DNA of 20,760 nucleotides from assembly GCA_009774625.1 (NCBI GenBank), contig VSOB01000052.1, positions 1 through 20,760 of the forward strand, in the 5' to 3' direction. The translations under genes were made by a program, and so were the position numbers. Positions 1-7,696 of this stretch are shown piece after piece (the stretch's first letter is position 1; every line of letters starts with the position of its first letter). The notes beneath the pieces were generated by a model. The model was given only the letters and a program-made list of their open reading frames with translations, was not told where the DNA came from and searched no databases. Source of the stretch: Lachnospiraceae bacterium (lineage in GTDB: Bacteria > Bacillota > Clostridia > Lachnospirales > Lachnospiraceae).

Positions 1-96
1 ACCATACAAATACTGAATATGCAATAAAATTGAAAAGCCATTCCTCCCCAATTTACTCTTTGTTTGTAAACGTACACCTTTATAAATTTTTTGTCA

Positions 97-696
97 TTAT
101 ACAGAATTTTCAAACTTTCTGGCCTTTCCATAAAATGTTCCTACAGGCATTCCACAGGCATCCGCTGCCTGACGGAGTGTTATTTTTTTTTGCCTCCAGT
201 CATGGTGTATGCTTTGAAAATTGTCCGGATAAGAAAGTGCCGGACGCCCGAATTTTACTCCTCTGGCTTTTGCCGCAGCGATCCCCTCCGCCTGACGCTG
301 TCGGATATTCATTCTTTCATTTTCCGCTACAAAGGACAGTACCTGCAGGACAATATCACTCAGGAATGTCCCCATCAGATCTTTTCCCCGCCTGGTATCC
401 AACAGAGGCATATCCAACACTACGATGTCTACTCCCTTTTCTTTTGTGAGAATCCTCCACTGTTCCAGAATCTCCCCATAATTACGTCCCAGACGATCTA
501 TACTCTTGATATAAAGCAGATCATTCCTTTCCATACGATTCACCATACGCCTGTAAGCAGGACGATCAAAATCTTTTCCCGACTGCTTGTCCACAAAAAC
601 ATTTTCCATCGGCACAGACAGTTCATATAAAGCAAACAACTGTCTGTTCTCATTCTGGTCACGGCTGCTGACACGTACATATCCATATACATTCAT
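97..696 (-). CDS. Small serine recombinase (resolvase/invertase family)
   Basis: Predicted site-specific DNA recombinase of 199 residues. The N-terminal catalytic domain begins with YGYVRVSSRDQNENRQ, placing the expected nucleophile at Ser10 with Arg8 beside it, and continues to the conserved DRLGRNY and AENERMNIRQRQAEG stretches. The linker KARGVKFGRP leads to a short C-terminal helix-turn-helix (about residues 168-195, ITLRQAADACGMPVGTFYGK). The length fits Hin/gamma-delta-type enzymes, not large serine integrases. I chose the ATG at 696 because AAGGAGG (704-710) lies 7 bases upstream; an ATG one codon earlier (699) is only 4 bases away, and the longer open frame to 807 runs through a terminator. 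It stands alone downstream of the comEC terminator, with no transposase or recognisable crossover site nearby. Family assignment is firm; its biological target (resolution, inversion, or a domesticated role) is unknown. Confidence 0.9.
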   Translation of the reverse strand: MNVYGYVRVSSRDQNENRQLFALYELSVPMENVFVDKQSGKDFDRPAYRRMVNRMERNDLLYIKSIDRLGRNYGEILEQWRILTKEKGVDIVVLDMPLLDTRRGKDLMGTFLSDIVLQVLSFVAENERMNIRQRQAEGIAAAKARGVKFGRPALSYPDNFQSIHHDWRQKKITLRQAADACGMPVGTFYGKARKFENSV

Positions 697-759
697 CATA
701 AAACCTCCTTGTATTATACAATCACAGTTTCCTTTTATCGTTTCTGCCTGCCAAGTCAG

Positions 760-787
760 AAAAAAGCATCTGCTGACGCAGATGCTT
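760..787 (-). terminator. Rho-independent terminator after comEC
   Basis: A perfect 10-base-pair stem (AAGCATCTGC / GCAGATGCTT, 764-773 and 778-787) closes a 4-base loop. On the minus strand it is followed by a run of Ts (760-765, partly in the stem). It begins 17 bases after the comEC stop codon and should end the comEA-to-comEC unit, separating it from the recombinase gene. Confidence 0.9.
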
Positions 788-803
788 ATATCATAACACA
801 TAT

Positions 804-3089
804 TCATTTTCCTTCATTCGGGCATTGTTCACACAATGATTCATTTCCATAGCAAAAAATCCTGACCCGGCCCCTCCAAAGCCACAGCCTGACGGCGCCG
901 GTGTCTTTTGTCACACAGATACGGCTGCCTGAGGCGCGGATTCTCGCCAGTGTCTTATCATCGGGATGCCCATAGCTGTTATGTTCTCCGCAGGAAACAA
1001 GTGTCAGCGAAGGTCTGCACAAAGTCAACAGTCCTTCCCCGCAGGAGGCTTTGGAGCCGTGATGCCCTGCCTTCAAAACAGTCACATATCCGGGCCGGTT
1101 GGAAAGAGTCTCTTCACTCTCCATCCTCCGGACAAACGCTTCCTCAGCCTCCCCGTCCAGATCTCCTGTCAAAAGAGCAGAAAATCCCTGCTTTTTCACA
1201 TACAGTACCAGAGAGGCGTCATTTCTGTCCGCATAATATTCCTCCTTACATGGGTGCAGACAGAAAAACGAAAAGCCTCCGGCCTGTATCCTCTCTCCTG
1301 CACTCATAGTACAGACACGGATACCCGCCTGCCGCGCCAGAGAAACCATGCTGTCATATTCCGCATCCGGGCTGGCAAGGGCAGGCAGTACCAGCGTTCC
1401 GATGGAAACCTCTCTGTCGCCTTCATCCTGCAGCAATTCTTTTACTCCGCTGATATGATCGGCGTCCATATGAGTCAGAAACACATAGTCCAGCCTGCCG
1501 ATGCCCTGTGATTTCAAACAGGGCAGCAGGGTATATTCCGATAACTTCCGTTCTGAACTGCTCCCACAGTCGATCAGTACATGACTGCCATCCTCACTGC
1601 CAAACAGGATACTGTCTCCCTGCCCCACATCCAGCATTATGACGGTATCCCCGACTCTTGCCGGTCCGGTCAGAATCCAGAGAGCCCCTGTCAGAAACAT
1701 TAGCGCACAGGGTTTTGTCATATATCGCTTCAACAGACAGAAAACTGCCAGCAGTATATAATACATTACGATCTGCATCTGCCCCGGCGTCCCGGTCAGC
1801 CATGTATTTCCCGGCAGTTTCTGTGTTACTGCGCACCCTGCTTCAAACAAAAGGAGCACTATATGAACCGGCCAGAACAGCAGTTTGCCCAGGGAAGGAA
1901 ACAACAGACCCGCCAGTAGAGAAAGCAGTCCCAGCGCCATAACCAGCCCCATCAAAGGTACCACCAGAAGATTCAGCAGAAAAGAATAAACGGGAAAAGA
2001 GAAAAAAGACCTGAACACAACCGGAAGCGTCAGAAAAGAAATGGAAAAACCGGCAAGAAAGAGCCTTGTGACCCGGTTCGTCCAGAGCCGGGACAATATC
2101 GGATACAGCAATTCCAGCCCCAGAATCGCCCCATAGGATAAAAGGAACCCGCTCTGCTGCAGCAGAAGCGGTCTGCCTGCTGCCAGTAAAAGTGCCGAAA
2201 CCGACAATGCTGTCAGACGGTCGAAGCTGCGTCCCAATGCATCCGCCAGAAGGCCCAAAAGACACATCACTGCCGCCCGGAAAGCCGAGGGACTATCTCC
2301 TGTCATCAGTACATAAGAAACCAGCAGGCTGCCTGCCACAGCTCCCGCCGCCGGAACAGGCAGGCATTTTCGCAGCATTCGATACAGTCCCATTCCCAAA
2401 AATGAAATATGCAGGCCGGATATGGCAAGAATATGAGAAATCCCGGCCTTTTGGTACTGTGCTTTCACTTCCGCTGCAAGAGCTGCTTTATTTCCCAGCA
2501 GCACCGCCTGCATGATACCCGAATCCGGACCGCATATCTCTTCCAGCTTTCCTGTCAGATAGCGCCTGCAGCAAAACAGCATTTGCCTGTACCGGTTTCC
2601 GCTTCCGCTTCGTTCCAGCACCGCCCCATCTTTTAATAAAAACACACTGCCTCTGGCCCGGTAATAACTCTCTGCATCAAAACCGCCCGGATTACGCTGT
2701 CTGTCAAAGCATTCTGCCATTCCGGACACCACAATCCACTCTCCGTACCGGGGCATTTCCTCTCCCTGCGCCAGATGACACAATATCCCTTCGGCAAATT
2801 GTCGCTCTTGCTGTCCTGTCCGATTGTGTTCTGTTTGATTGTTTTGCAATTGATTGTATTGATTGGGATTTGTTCCGCTGCAGAACGTAACGGAACGTAA
2901 AGAAAGACAAATCTGCCCGGATGGGCCGTCCTTTTCTTCGATTTGAGAAACCCTGCCGCATGCAATGACAGGGCCGCCGCAGACCTCCCGGGCCTGCGGC
3001 AGGTACCCCAGCCAAACCAGCAGAAAAAGCAGGGCAAGCATACCAAAGCAGCATTTGCACAATGGATACCGCCTGATTCTGTATTTCAT
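804..3089 (-). CDS. comEC: ComEC/Rec2 DNA-uptake channel protein
   Basis: Predicted inner-membrane channel that carries single-stranded DNA into the cytoplasm during transformation; 761 residues, a normal full length. An N-terminal membrane segment (about 14-30) and soluble DUF4131-type region (about 35-165) precede the multi-helix Competence domain (about 190-460), which carries the hallmark ISHILAISGLH near 217-227. The C-terminal metallo-beta-lactamase-like domain (about 480-740) shows MLDVGQGDS (485-493), LIDCGSS, THMDADH (539-545), LLTGD (639-643) and KAGHHGSK (673-680). An Asn/Gln-rich stretch at residues 74-97 looks like an insertion in the soluble N-terminal domain. The start ATG overlaps the stop of the GerMN lipoprotein gene as ATGA, suggesting translational coupling. 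It is the last gene of its operon. Identity is very secure; whether this organism is transformable is not shown. Confidence 0.97.
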   Translation of the reverse strand: MKYRIRRYPLCKCCFGMLALLFLLVWLGYLPQAREVCGGPVIACGRVSQIEEKDGPSGQICLSLRSVTFCSGTNPNQYNQLQNNQTEHNRTGQQERQFAEGILCHLAQGEEMPRYGEWIVVSGMAECFDRQRNPGGFDAESYYRARGSVFLLKDGAVLERSGSGNRYRQMLFCCRRYLTGKLEEICGPDSGIMQAVLLGNKAALAAEVKAQYQKAGISHILAISGLHISFLGMGLYRMLRKCLPVPAAGAVAGSLLVSYVLMTGDSPSAFRAAVMCLLGLLADALGRSFDRLTALSVSALLLAAGRPLLLQQSGFLLSYGAILGLELLYPILSRLWTNRVTRLFLAGFSISFLTLPVVFRSFFSFPVYSFLLNLLVVPLMGLVMALGLLSLLAGLLFPSLGKLLFWPVHIVLLLFEAGCAVTQKLPGNTWLTGTPGQMQIVMYYILLAVFCLLKRYMTKPCALMFLTGALWILTGPARVGDTVIMLDVGQGDSILFGSEDGSHVLIDCGSSSERKLSEYTLLPCLKSQGIGRLDYVFLTHMDADHISGVKELLQDEGDREVSIGTLVLPALASPDAEYDSMVSLARQAGIRVCTMSAGERIQAGGFSFFCLHPCKEEYYADRNDASLVLYVKKQGFSALLTGDLDGEAEEAFVRRMESEETLSNRPGYVTVLKAGHHGSKASCGEGLLTLCRPSLTLVSCGEHNSYGHPDDKTLARIRASGSRICVTKDTGAVRLWLWRGRVRIFCYGNESLCEQCPNEGK

Positions 3090-4000
3090 TCTATCAACTC
3101 CAGATTTCGTTCAAAAATGGTGGAAAACGGAATCCGCTCCCTAAAAGAACCTTCTGTATTTCCATTAATGGAAATCTGCACCTTGTTCACATTGGGCAGC
3201 TCCACCAGAGAATTGGTAATGGAATAGATGGTCACCTCAGAAGTCGCATTGGGAAGTGGTGTCAGAAAACTCTCATTCAGATTGACATAACAGATTCCAT
3301 CCTTAACCGTAACGTTGTTTACCTTTGTTTCCGGATTGATCGTGGGAAAAAGCTCATCATTATTAGGACCTTTGATCAATTGCTCCATCACCAGCTTTTC
3401 CATGGAAATATTGGTATTGTATACCACAGTCCTGGTGGCCTGCAGCAGCTTCGTACCGTTTGCGTCCGTAAAATAGAGCGTCAGACGGGCTCTTTCATAC
3501 GTATTGATTTCATCCCCTGCATTGTCAATAAACATGGACGCTTCCATAATGCCAATGGGATTGCCGGACCGGTCAGTCAGCGGATCGTTTCTCACCTTCA
3601 TGGAAACATAGTCAATGCCGTTTAACTGGGTCAGTGTCCGGACCAGCGCAGCTCTTGTCAGCACCTCGGCCGCCGGATCCAGATTCCGGTATCCCTCATC
3701 CACAGTCAATATGACCTGTTCTCCTTCCCGGACGATTTCCAGTATGGTAAAGGAACTGCTGATGACCGCTTTGTTGTCTGCATTGTCAGGCGCCTGGGCC
3801 ATTACCTTCAGAATTTCCTGAATCTGACGGTTGGTATCCGTCTCCTGCAGCGTATAGGGTTCACTGTCAATCCCTGTTTCATCTTTATTCAGATAATAAA
3901 TATCCATACTCTGATTTCCGTCCTCCTCGCCTGTTTTGCCGCAGCCGGACAGGGCGAGAAGTCCAAATAGGAAAATCAGAACATATCCTGCCGTCCTCAT
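3086..4000 (-). CDS. GerMN-domain lipoprotein
   Basis: Predicted surface lipoprotein of 304 residues. A hydrophobic signal sequence ends in the lipobox LSGC, so Cys20 should be lipid-anchored outside the membrane. Two GerMN-like repeats follow (about 33-150 and 170-300); the second has the typical order LTLYFTDANGT, VMEQLIKGP, VNNVTVKDGICYVNLNESF and ITNSLVELPNVNKVQISING. GerMN domains occur in the spore germination protein GerM and in actinobacterial LpqB, and are thought to bind cell-wall or protein partners. AAGGAGG (4011-4017), overlapping the kinase stop codon, lies 9 bases before the ATG. The gene sits directly after a histidine kinase, as lpqB follows mtrB in Actinobacteria, so an accessory role for the kinase is plausible. 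The domain call is good; the function is inferred. Confidence 0.88.
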   Translation of the reverse strand: MRTAGYVLIFLFGLLALSGCGKTGEEDGNQSMDIYYLNKDETGIDSEPYTLQETDTNRQIQEILKVMAQAPDNADNKAVISSSFTILEIVREGEQVILTVDEGYRNLDPAAEVLTRAALVRTLTQLNGIDYVSMKVRNDPLTDRSGNPIGIMEASMFIDNAGDEINTYERARLTLYFTDANGTKLLQATRTVVYNTNISMEKLVMEQLIKGPNNDELFPTINPETKVNNVTVKDGICYVNLNESFLTPLPNATSEVTIYSITNSLVELPNVNKVQISINGNTEGSFRERIPFSTIFERNLELIE

Positions 4001-4014
4001 TTCCTGCAGCCTCC

Positions 4015-5502
4015 TTACACCAGATGAATCAACGGAATCTTTACAAAAAAGGTGGTGCCCTGCCCTTCCTCACTCTGCACCCGGATAGAACCCCGGTGCA
4101 TCAGCACGGCACTTCTCGTAATGGCAAGTCCCAGCCCCGTTCCTCCGATCTCTCTGGAATGAGACTTGTCCACCCGGTAAAATCTTTCATAAATATGTTC
4201 CAGCTCTTCCTCCGGAATCCCGACGCCGGAATCCGATATCCCCACTGTAAAAAACTGATGGTCCGCATCCAGGGTTACCCGGACCCATCCTTCCGGTTTG
4301 TTATATTTGATGGCATTTTCCACCAGATTGGACAGAGCCAGCGTCAGCTTCACTTCATCCACTTCCGCCGTTACCGGCCGGATGCTTTCATAGATCACTT
4401 CCACATTCTTTTTTCTTGCAATGGGGCGCAGACGCTTTAAAATCAATTCCAGCAGACCGTTGATATCCAGAGAAACAATATTCAAATCCGCCGCTTTTTT
4501 GTCCATCTTTACAAGCGAAAGCAGATCATTGATAATCTTGTTTTCCCGCTCGATCTCATTGGCAATATCCACCATAAATTCCCTGTACAGCTCTGCCGGC
4601 GCTTCCTCCTGCGTCATCAGAGAATCTGCCAGCACCTTCATGGAGGTCAGCGGGGTTTTCAGCTCATGGCTCACATTGGCCACAAACTCCTGCCTCGAAT
4701 CATCCAGTACTTTCATCCTGCCAAGCAATTGATTAAAAGCATCCACGATATGCTCAGTCTCCAAATAGTCATTGACAGAAATCTCCTCATCCGTAAACCC
4801 TGCTTTTACCTCATTGATGGCCTGCGTCACACGTTCAAAGGGGGCCACCAGAAATTTGGAAAGAGCCAGTGATATGGCAACAGTAAATACCAGGGCAATC
4901 AATTCCACAATCATTGCCCTTCTGTTCAGTATTTCCAATGTGGTCATAATGGTACTGGTGGAAACACTGGATAAAATCACGCCTTCTGCCAGGCTCTCTT
5001 TCGTATCGCCTTCTGCCTCCGTCTGAGAACCGGAAGCGCTGACCACAGTATTTACAATAGGAGTGGTAATTTCGATATAACCGTTTTTGCTGTCATAATT
5101 GGTGGTACTGCTTCCCTTAAAGCACCGGATCACCTCTTCGGAAATGACAGTCCGGCCCTCGCTGATGCCATAAGTATCTTTGATCACTTTAAAATTCTGA
5201 TCAATAATCAGCACCCGGCCGTCATACAGATTGGAAAGCTGGTCCAGCTCCGAATTGACCACCTCAGACGAGGTATCCATAAGATAGCCATAAAGAATCA
5301 GATGGTTGGCCAGAATCTTAAACTGATTCTGTACATCCGCAATCCTTACCGTTACCGCCCGATCTTCATAGCTCTGCAGAATCGCATAGCGCATCCCCAC
5401 ACTGGGGATAAGGCCTGCCAGTAAAATAATAAGAAAAAGACGAGCCCTCAGACTCCTCAGAATCTTCATTTTTCCAAGATATTTTTTACATTTTGAAAAC
5501 AT
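4015..5502 (-). CDS. Two-component sensor histidine kinase
   Basis: Membrane histidine kinase of about 495 residues that should phosphorylate the response regulator encoded just upstream. Numbering from the 5502 ATG, one membrane helix (about 22-40) is followed by an external sensor region of roughly 150 residues, a second helix (about 197-220) and a HAMP linker (about 218-270). The HisKA H-box NVSHELKTPLTSMK places the phospho-acceptor at His279. The ATPase domain shows NLVENAIKYN (N-box, Asn396), SDSGVGIP (Asp424) and GGTGLGLAI (453-461). There is no PAS domain between HAMP and HisKA, unlike Bacillus WalK. The open frame reaches back to 5658 inside the regulator gene, so the start must be internal: 5502 (13 bases after the regulator stop) or the in-frame ATG at 5469; neither has a strong ribosome site. 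The class is certain, the signal unknown. Confidence 0.93.
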   Translation of the reverse strand: MFSKCKKYLGKMKILRSLRARLFLIILLAGLIPSVGMRYAILQSYEDRAVTVRIADVQNQFKILANHLILYGYLMDTSSEVVNSELDQLSNLYDGRVLIIDQNFKVIKDTYGISEGRTVISEEVIRCFKGSSTTNYDSKNGYIEITTPIVNTVVSASGSQTEAEGDTKESLAEGVILSSVSTSTIMTTLEILNRRAMIVELIALVFTVAISLALSKFLVAPFERVTQAINEVKAGFTDEEISVNDYLETEHIVDAFNQLLGRMKVLDDSRQEFVANVSHELKTPLTSMKVLADSLMTQEEAPAELYREFMVDIANEIERENKIINDLLSLVKMDKKAADLNIVSLDINGLLELILKRLRPIARKKNVEVIYESIRPVTAEVDEVKLTLALSNLVENAIKYNKPEGWVRVTLDADHQFFTVGISDSGVGIPEEELEHIYERFYRVDKSHSREIGGTGLGLAITRSAVLMHRGSIRVQSEEGQGTTFFVKIPLIHLV

Positions 5503-5515
5503 CCCAAAAGCCCCG

Positions 5516-6208
5516 TTACTGTTTAAAATAATAGCCCACACCCCATTTGGTATGAACAAACTTGGGTTCGCTGGGATTTGTCTCGATCTTTTCCCGAAGC
5601 CGGCGGATATGCACATCCACCGTACGCACATCCCCCGGATAATCCGCTCCCCATACAAGTTTCAAAAGGCTCTCTCTGCTGTATACTTTGTTAGGATGCA
5701 GAACAAGCAGTTCCAGCACATCAAACTCTCTGGCCGTCAGATTGATTTCCCTGCCTCCTATGGCCACCCTTCTGTTATCCCGCTCAATCTTCATATCACC
5801 CGCTTCCAGAAAACGGTTTTCAGCAGTTTCCGCCTTTTTCTGTGTGGATGTGCGCCGCATGATCGCTTTGATCCTTGCCTTGACTTCCAGGATGTTAAAA
5901 GGTTTGGTAATGTAATCATCCGCGCCATATTCCAGGCCCAGTATCTTATCCATATCCTCGCCCTTTGCAGTCAGCATCACGATAGGGACCGTGGAAAATT
6001 CCCGTATCTGCTGACATACCTCCAGACCGGTCAGCTTGGGCAGCATCAGATCCAGCAGAATAATATCATACGTATCCGCCTTTGCCTTTTCCAGCGCTTC
6101 TTCTCCGTCATATGCACAATCCACTTCCATACCGTCCTGCTCCAGGCTGAAACGAATGCCTTTTACAATCAGCTTTTCGTCGTCCACCACCAAAACCCTG
6201 TTTGCCAT
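5516..6208 (-). CDS. OmpR/PhoB-family response regulator
   Basis: DNA-binding response regulator of 230 residues. The receiver domain (about 1-120) has the acidic pair Asp9/Asp10, the phosphorylation site Asp53 (IILLDLMLP), the switch Thr80 and the conserved Lys102 (YITKPF). The C-terminal winged helix (about 135-229) carries INLTAREFDVLELL and the signature DVRTVDVHIRRLREKIE ending in VHTKWGVGYYF. It resembles the WalR/PhoP group. The ATG at 6208 has AGGAG eight bases upstream, overlapping the end of comEA, with only 5 bases between the genes. The kinase that follows is its obvious partner. Its placement between comEA and comEC raises the question of whether it controls competence, the cell envelope or both; the sequence does not decide. 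Confidence 0.95.
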   Translation of the reverse strand: MANRVLVVDDEKLIVKGIRFSLEQDGMEVDCAYDGEEALEKAKADTYDIILLDLMLPKLTGLEVCQQIREFSTVPIVMLTAKGEDMDKILGLEYGADDYITKPFNILEVKARIKAIMRRTSTQKKAETAENRFLEAGDMKIERDNRRVAIGGREINLTAREFDVLELLVLHPNKVYSRESLLKLVWGADYPGDVRTVDVHIRRLREKIETNPSEPKFVHTKWGVGYYFKQ

Positions 6209-6213
6209 CTGTT

Positions 6214-6981
6214 TTACTCCTGCCTCACTGTTATCTGATCTTTTATTTTGTCATAGCCGTTCTGCTTGATACCGGCCACCTTCATGATGTCTTCTTTCGC
6301 CGCAAAATTTCCATGCGCACTCCGATACGCTATGATCGCCCTGGCCTTTGCCTCCCCGATCCCGGTCAGAGAGCAAAGCTCTGCCGCCGACGCCGTATTG
6401 ATATTCACCAGTCCGGCACTTTCTCCATCCTGACTCTTCCCGGTCTGTCCATCCGGGTATTCCAGTCCGGCCTCTTCCATGCCAGACTGCCCGGATGCGG
6501 CAGCCTGCTGCCCTTCCTGCTCTGCCTCTTCCTCTGTAGGAATCCAGATCCGCAGTCCGTCTGCCACCGGCTTTGCCTGATTTACATACTCCCTGCAAGC
6601 GCCTTCCGCAAAGCCGCCTGCCTTTTCGATCACTGCAAACACCCGGTCATCCGGCTCCATCCGATAGACCCCCGGCTCCTGTACCGCACCGCAGATATAC
6701 ACATAGCATACGCCGGAGCTGCCTTTCTCTTCCGGCCCGGAACCGCCTTCCCGGTCTGTAAAATCCGTTTCCGGTACGCCGTCTCCTGCCGTCTCTGCGC
6801 CTTCATCACTGCCCATCCCGCAGACCCCGGCAGCGTCCGATCCCGAAACCGTCTCCTCTGATGCACCCGGAAACACGATCTCGTCCAGCATATCCTCTTC
6901 CTTTCTGGTGCAGCCGCACAAAGCCGACAAAACCCAGAAAAAGCCTACAAACACAACAACTTTCTTTATTTTATTTTCCAT
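6214..6981 (-). CDS. comEA: ComEA-type DNA receptor, predicted lipoprotein
   Basis: Predicted surface DNA-binding protein of 255 residues that would receive double-stranded DNA and pass it toward ComEC. The N-terminus is a membrane helix ending in LCGC, a plausible lipobox with Cys24 as anchor. An acidic Gly/Glu/Ser-rich linker (25-90) leads to an SLBB domain (about 93-147, YICGAVQEPGVY), a second Glu/Gln/Gly-rich linker, and a C-terminal helix-hairpin-helix DNA-binding domain (about 190-252) with VNINTASAAEL, LTGIGEAKARAII and FAAKEDIMKVAGI. The open frame extends to 7098, but the ATG at 6981 is preferred: it opens directly on the signal sequence and has an AAGGGAG site upstream, while the extension enters the preceding terminator. 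It is the first gene of the operon leading to comEC. The lipid anchor is less certain than the family. Confidence 0.93.
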   Translation of the reverse strand: MENKIKKVVVFVGFFWVLSALCGCTRKEEDMLDEIVFPGASEETVSGSDAAGVCGMGSDEGAETAGDGVPETDFTDREGGSGPEEKGSSGVCYVYICGAVQEPGVYRMEPDDRVFAVIEKAGGFAEGACREYVNQAKPVADGLRIWIPTEEEAEQEGQQAAASGQSGMEEAGLEYPDGQTGKSQDGESAGLVNINTASAAELCSLTGIGEAKARAIIAYRSAHGNFAAKEDIMKVAGIKQNGYDKIKDQITVRQE

Positions 6982-7041
6982 ATGGCCAGACTCCCTTTTC
7001 AATCTTCCAACTGTGGGGAGCCTTTTTCGCTGACTGTTTTT

Positions 7042-7070
7042 ATTGTATAAAAAAAGCCCTGCAAATGCAA
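7042..7070 (-). promoter_or_regulatory. Candidate promoter for the comEA operon
   Basis: On the minus strand TTGCAT (7065-7070) and TACAAT (7042-7047) are separated by 17 bases, about 60 bases before the comEA ATG. The -10 box is good and the -35 box weak. The -35 box lies inside the stem of the upstream gene's terminator, which makes the call tentative. Confidence 0.3.
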
Positions 7071-7073
7071 GGC
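7049..7073 (-). terminator. Rho-independent terminator after the YdcZ-type gene
   Basis: On the minus strand GCCTTGC, loop ATTT and GCAGGGC form a 7-pair stem with one G-T pair (7056-7073), followed by seven Ts (7049-7055). It lies 44 bases beyond the stop of the gene at 7117 and separates it, and the arginine unit above it, from comEA. Confidence 0.85.
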
Positions 7074-7116
7074 CCAGTTTCTTAATTCTTTCCGACACAA
7101 AATTCCATATTACAGC

Positions 7117-7548
7117 TCAATCCCATTTAAAGACAATCACACCTGCAATGGCCACCGCCATACCGATTACCTTTCTCATCACCAGCGGCTCCTTTTCCAC
7201 ACCGAACATACCAAACAGCTCGATCAGATAGGCGACGATCAACTGCGCAATGACAATCAGCATAACCGCTCTTGCCGGCCCCAGCATATCCATGCTTTTG
7301 ATGACTGTATAAGTGATAAAAGCGCCAATGGCACCGCCCAGCAGCATATATTTGGGCTTCACCTGGAATACGCTCATCAAAGAACCCCTGTCGGTAAACG
7401 TCCAGGCGGCCAGACAGACGAGCAGCGCAGTAAACTGCACAAATGCACTGGCGATCCAGATACTGGACGACTTCGTTACCTGTGTGTTAAACACACCCTG
7501 TACACTCATCAGCGCACCCGAAATCAGCGCTATGATCCATCCTGTCAT
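7117..7548 (-). CDS. YdcZ/DUF606-type DMT family membrane protein
   Basis: Small hydrophobic protein of 143 residues with four to five membrane helices. It matches the YdcZ (DUF606) branch of the drug/metabolite transporter superfamily: the start WIIALISGALMSVQGVFNTQ is typical, followed by WIASAFVQFTALLVCLAAW, a LGGAIGAFITYTVI helix, and a final pair of helices ending in GMAVAIAGVIVFKW. Single-copy proteins of this size are about half a full DMT transporter and probably work as dimers; no substrate can be assigned. An AAGGGG site lies 10 bases before the ATG. The 148 bases between it and the solute-binding gene hold no convincing promoter or terminator, so it may be read together with that gene. 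A second paralogous half is not present next to it. Confidence 0.85.
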   Translation of the reverse strand: MTGWIIALISGALMSVQGVFNTQVTKSSSIWIASAFVQFTALLVCLAAWTFTDRGSLMSVFQVKPKYMLLGGAIGAFITYTVIKSMDMLGPARAVMLIVIAQLIVAYLIELFGMFGVEKEPLVMRKVIGMAVAIAGVIVFKWD

Positions 7549-7696
7549 ATGAAACCATCCCCTTTTTCCAAATCAGATATTCTGTGTTTCTGACCCGGAA
7601 CACAAAAGCCTTCCGAATCTTTCTATATTTATTTCCAATCGGGAATCATTTCATACATAAAGACTTTTATACGATCCGCCCATTTATCAACAGGCT

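Noticed and set aside
1..96. AT-rich left edge, checked for a recombination site or terminator after the recombinase
   Set aside because: No inverted repeat or stem with T run could be made out; the window ends too soon to judge.
713..718. Perfect TATAAT on the minus strand just upstream of the recombinase gene
   Set aside because: Transcription from it would start inside the Shine-Dalgarno sequence at 704-710, and there is no -35 box 16-18 bases upstream.
697..807. Upstream extension of the recombinase open frame
   Set aside because: It runs through the comEC terminator and lacks a ribosome site; the AAGGAGG at 704-710 points to the internal start.
5503..5658. N-terminal extension of the histidine kinase into the regulator gene
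   Set aside because: It overlaps the regulator's DNA-binding domain in another frame and has no family similarity; internal ATGs at 5502 or 5469 fit better.
7549..7696. Gap between the solute-binding and YdcZ-type genes, checked for a promoter
   Set aside because: TATAAA and TTGATA are present on the minus strand but only 13 bases apart; no acceptable pair or terminator found.
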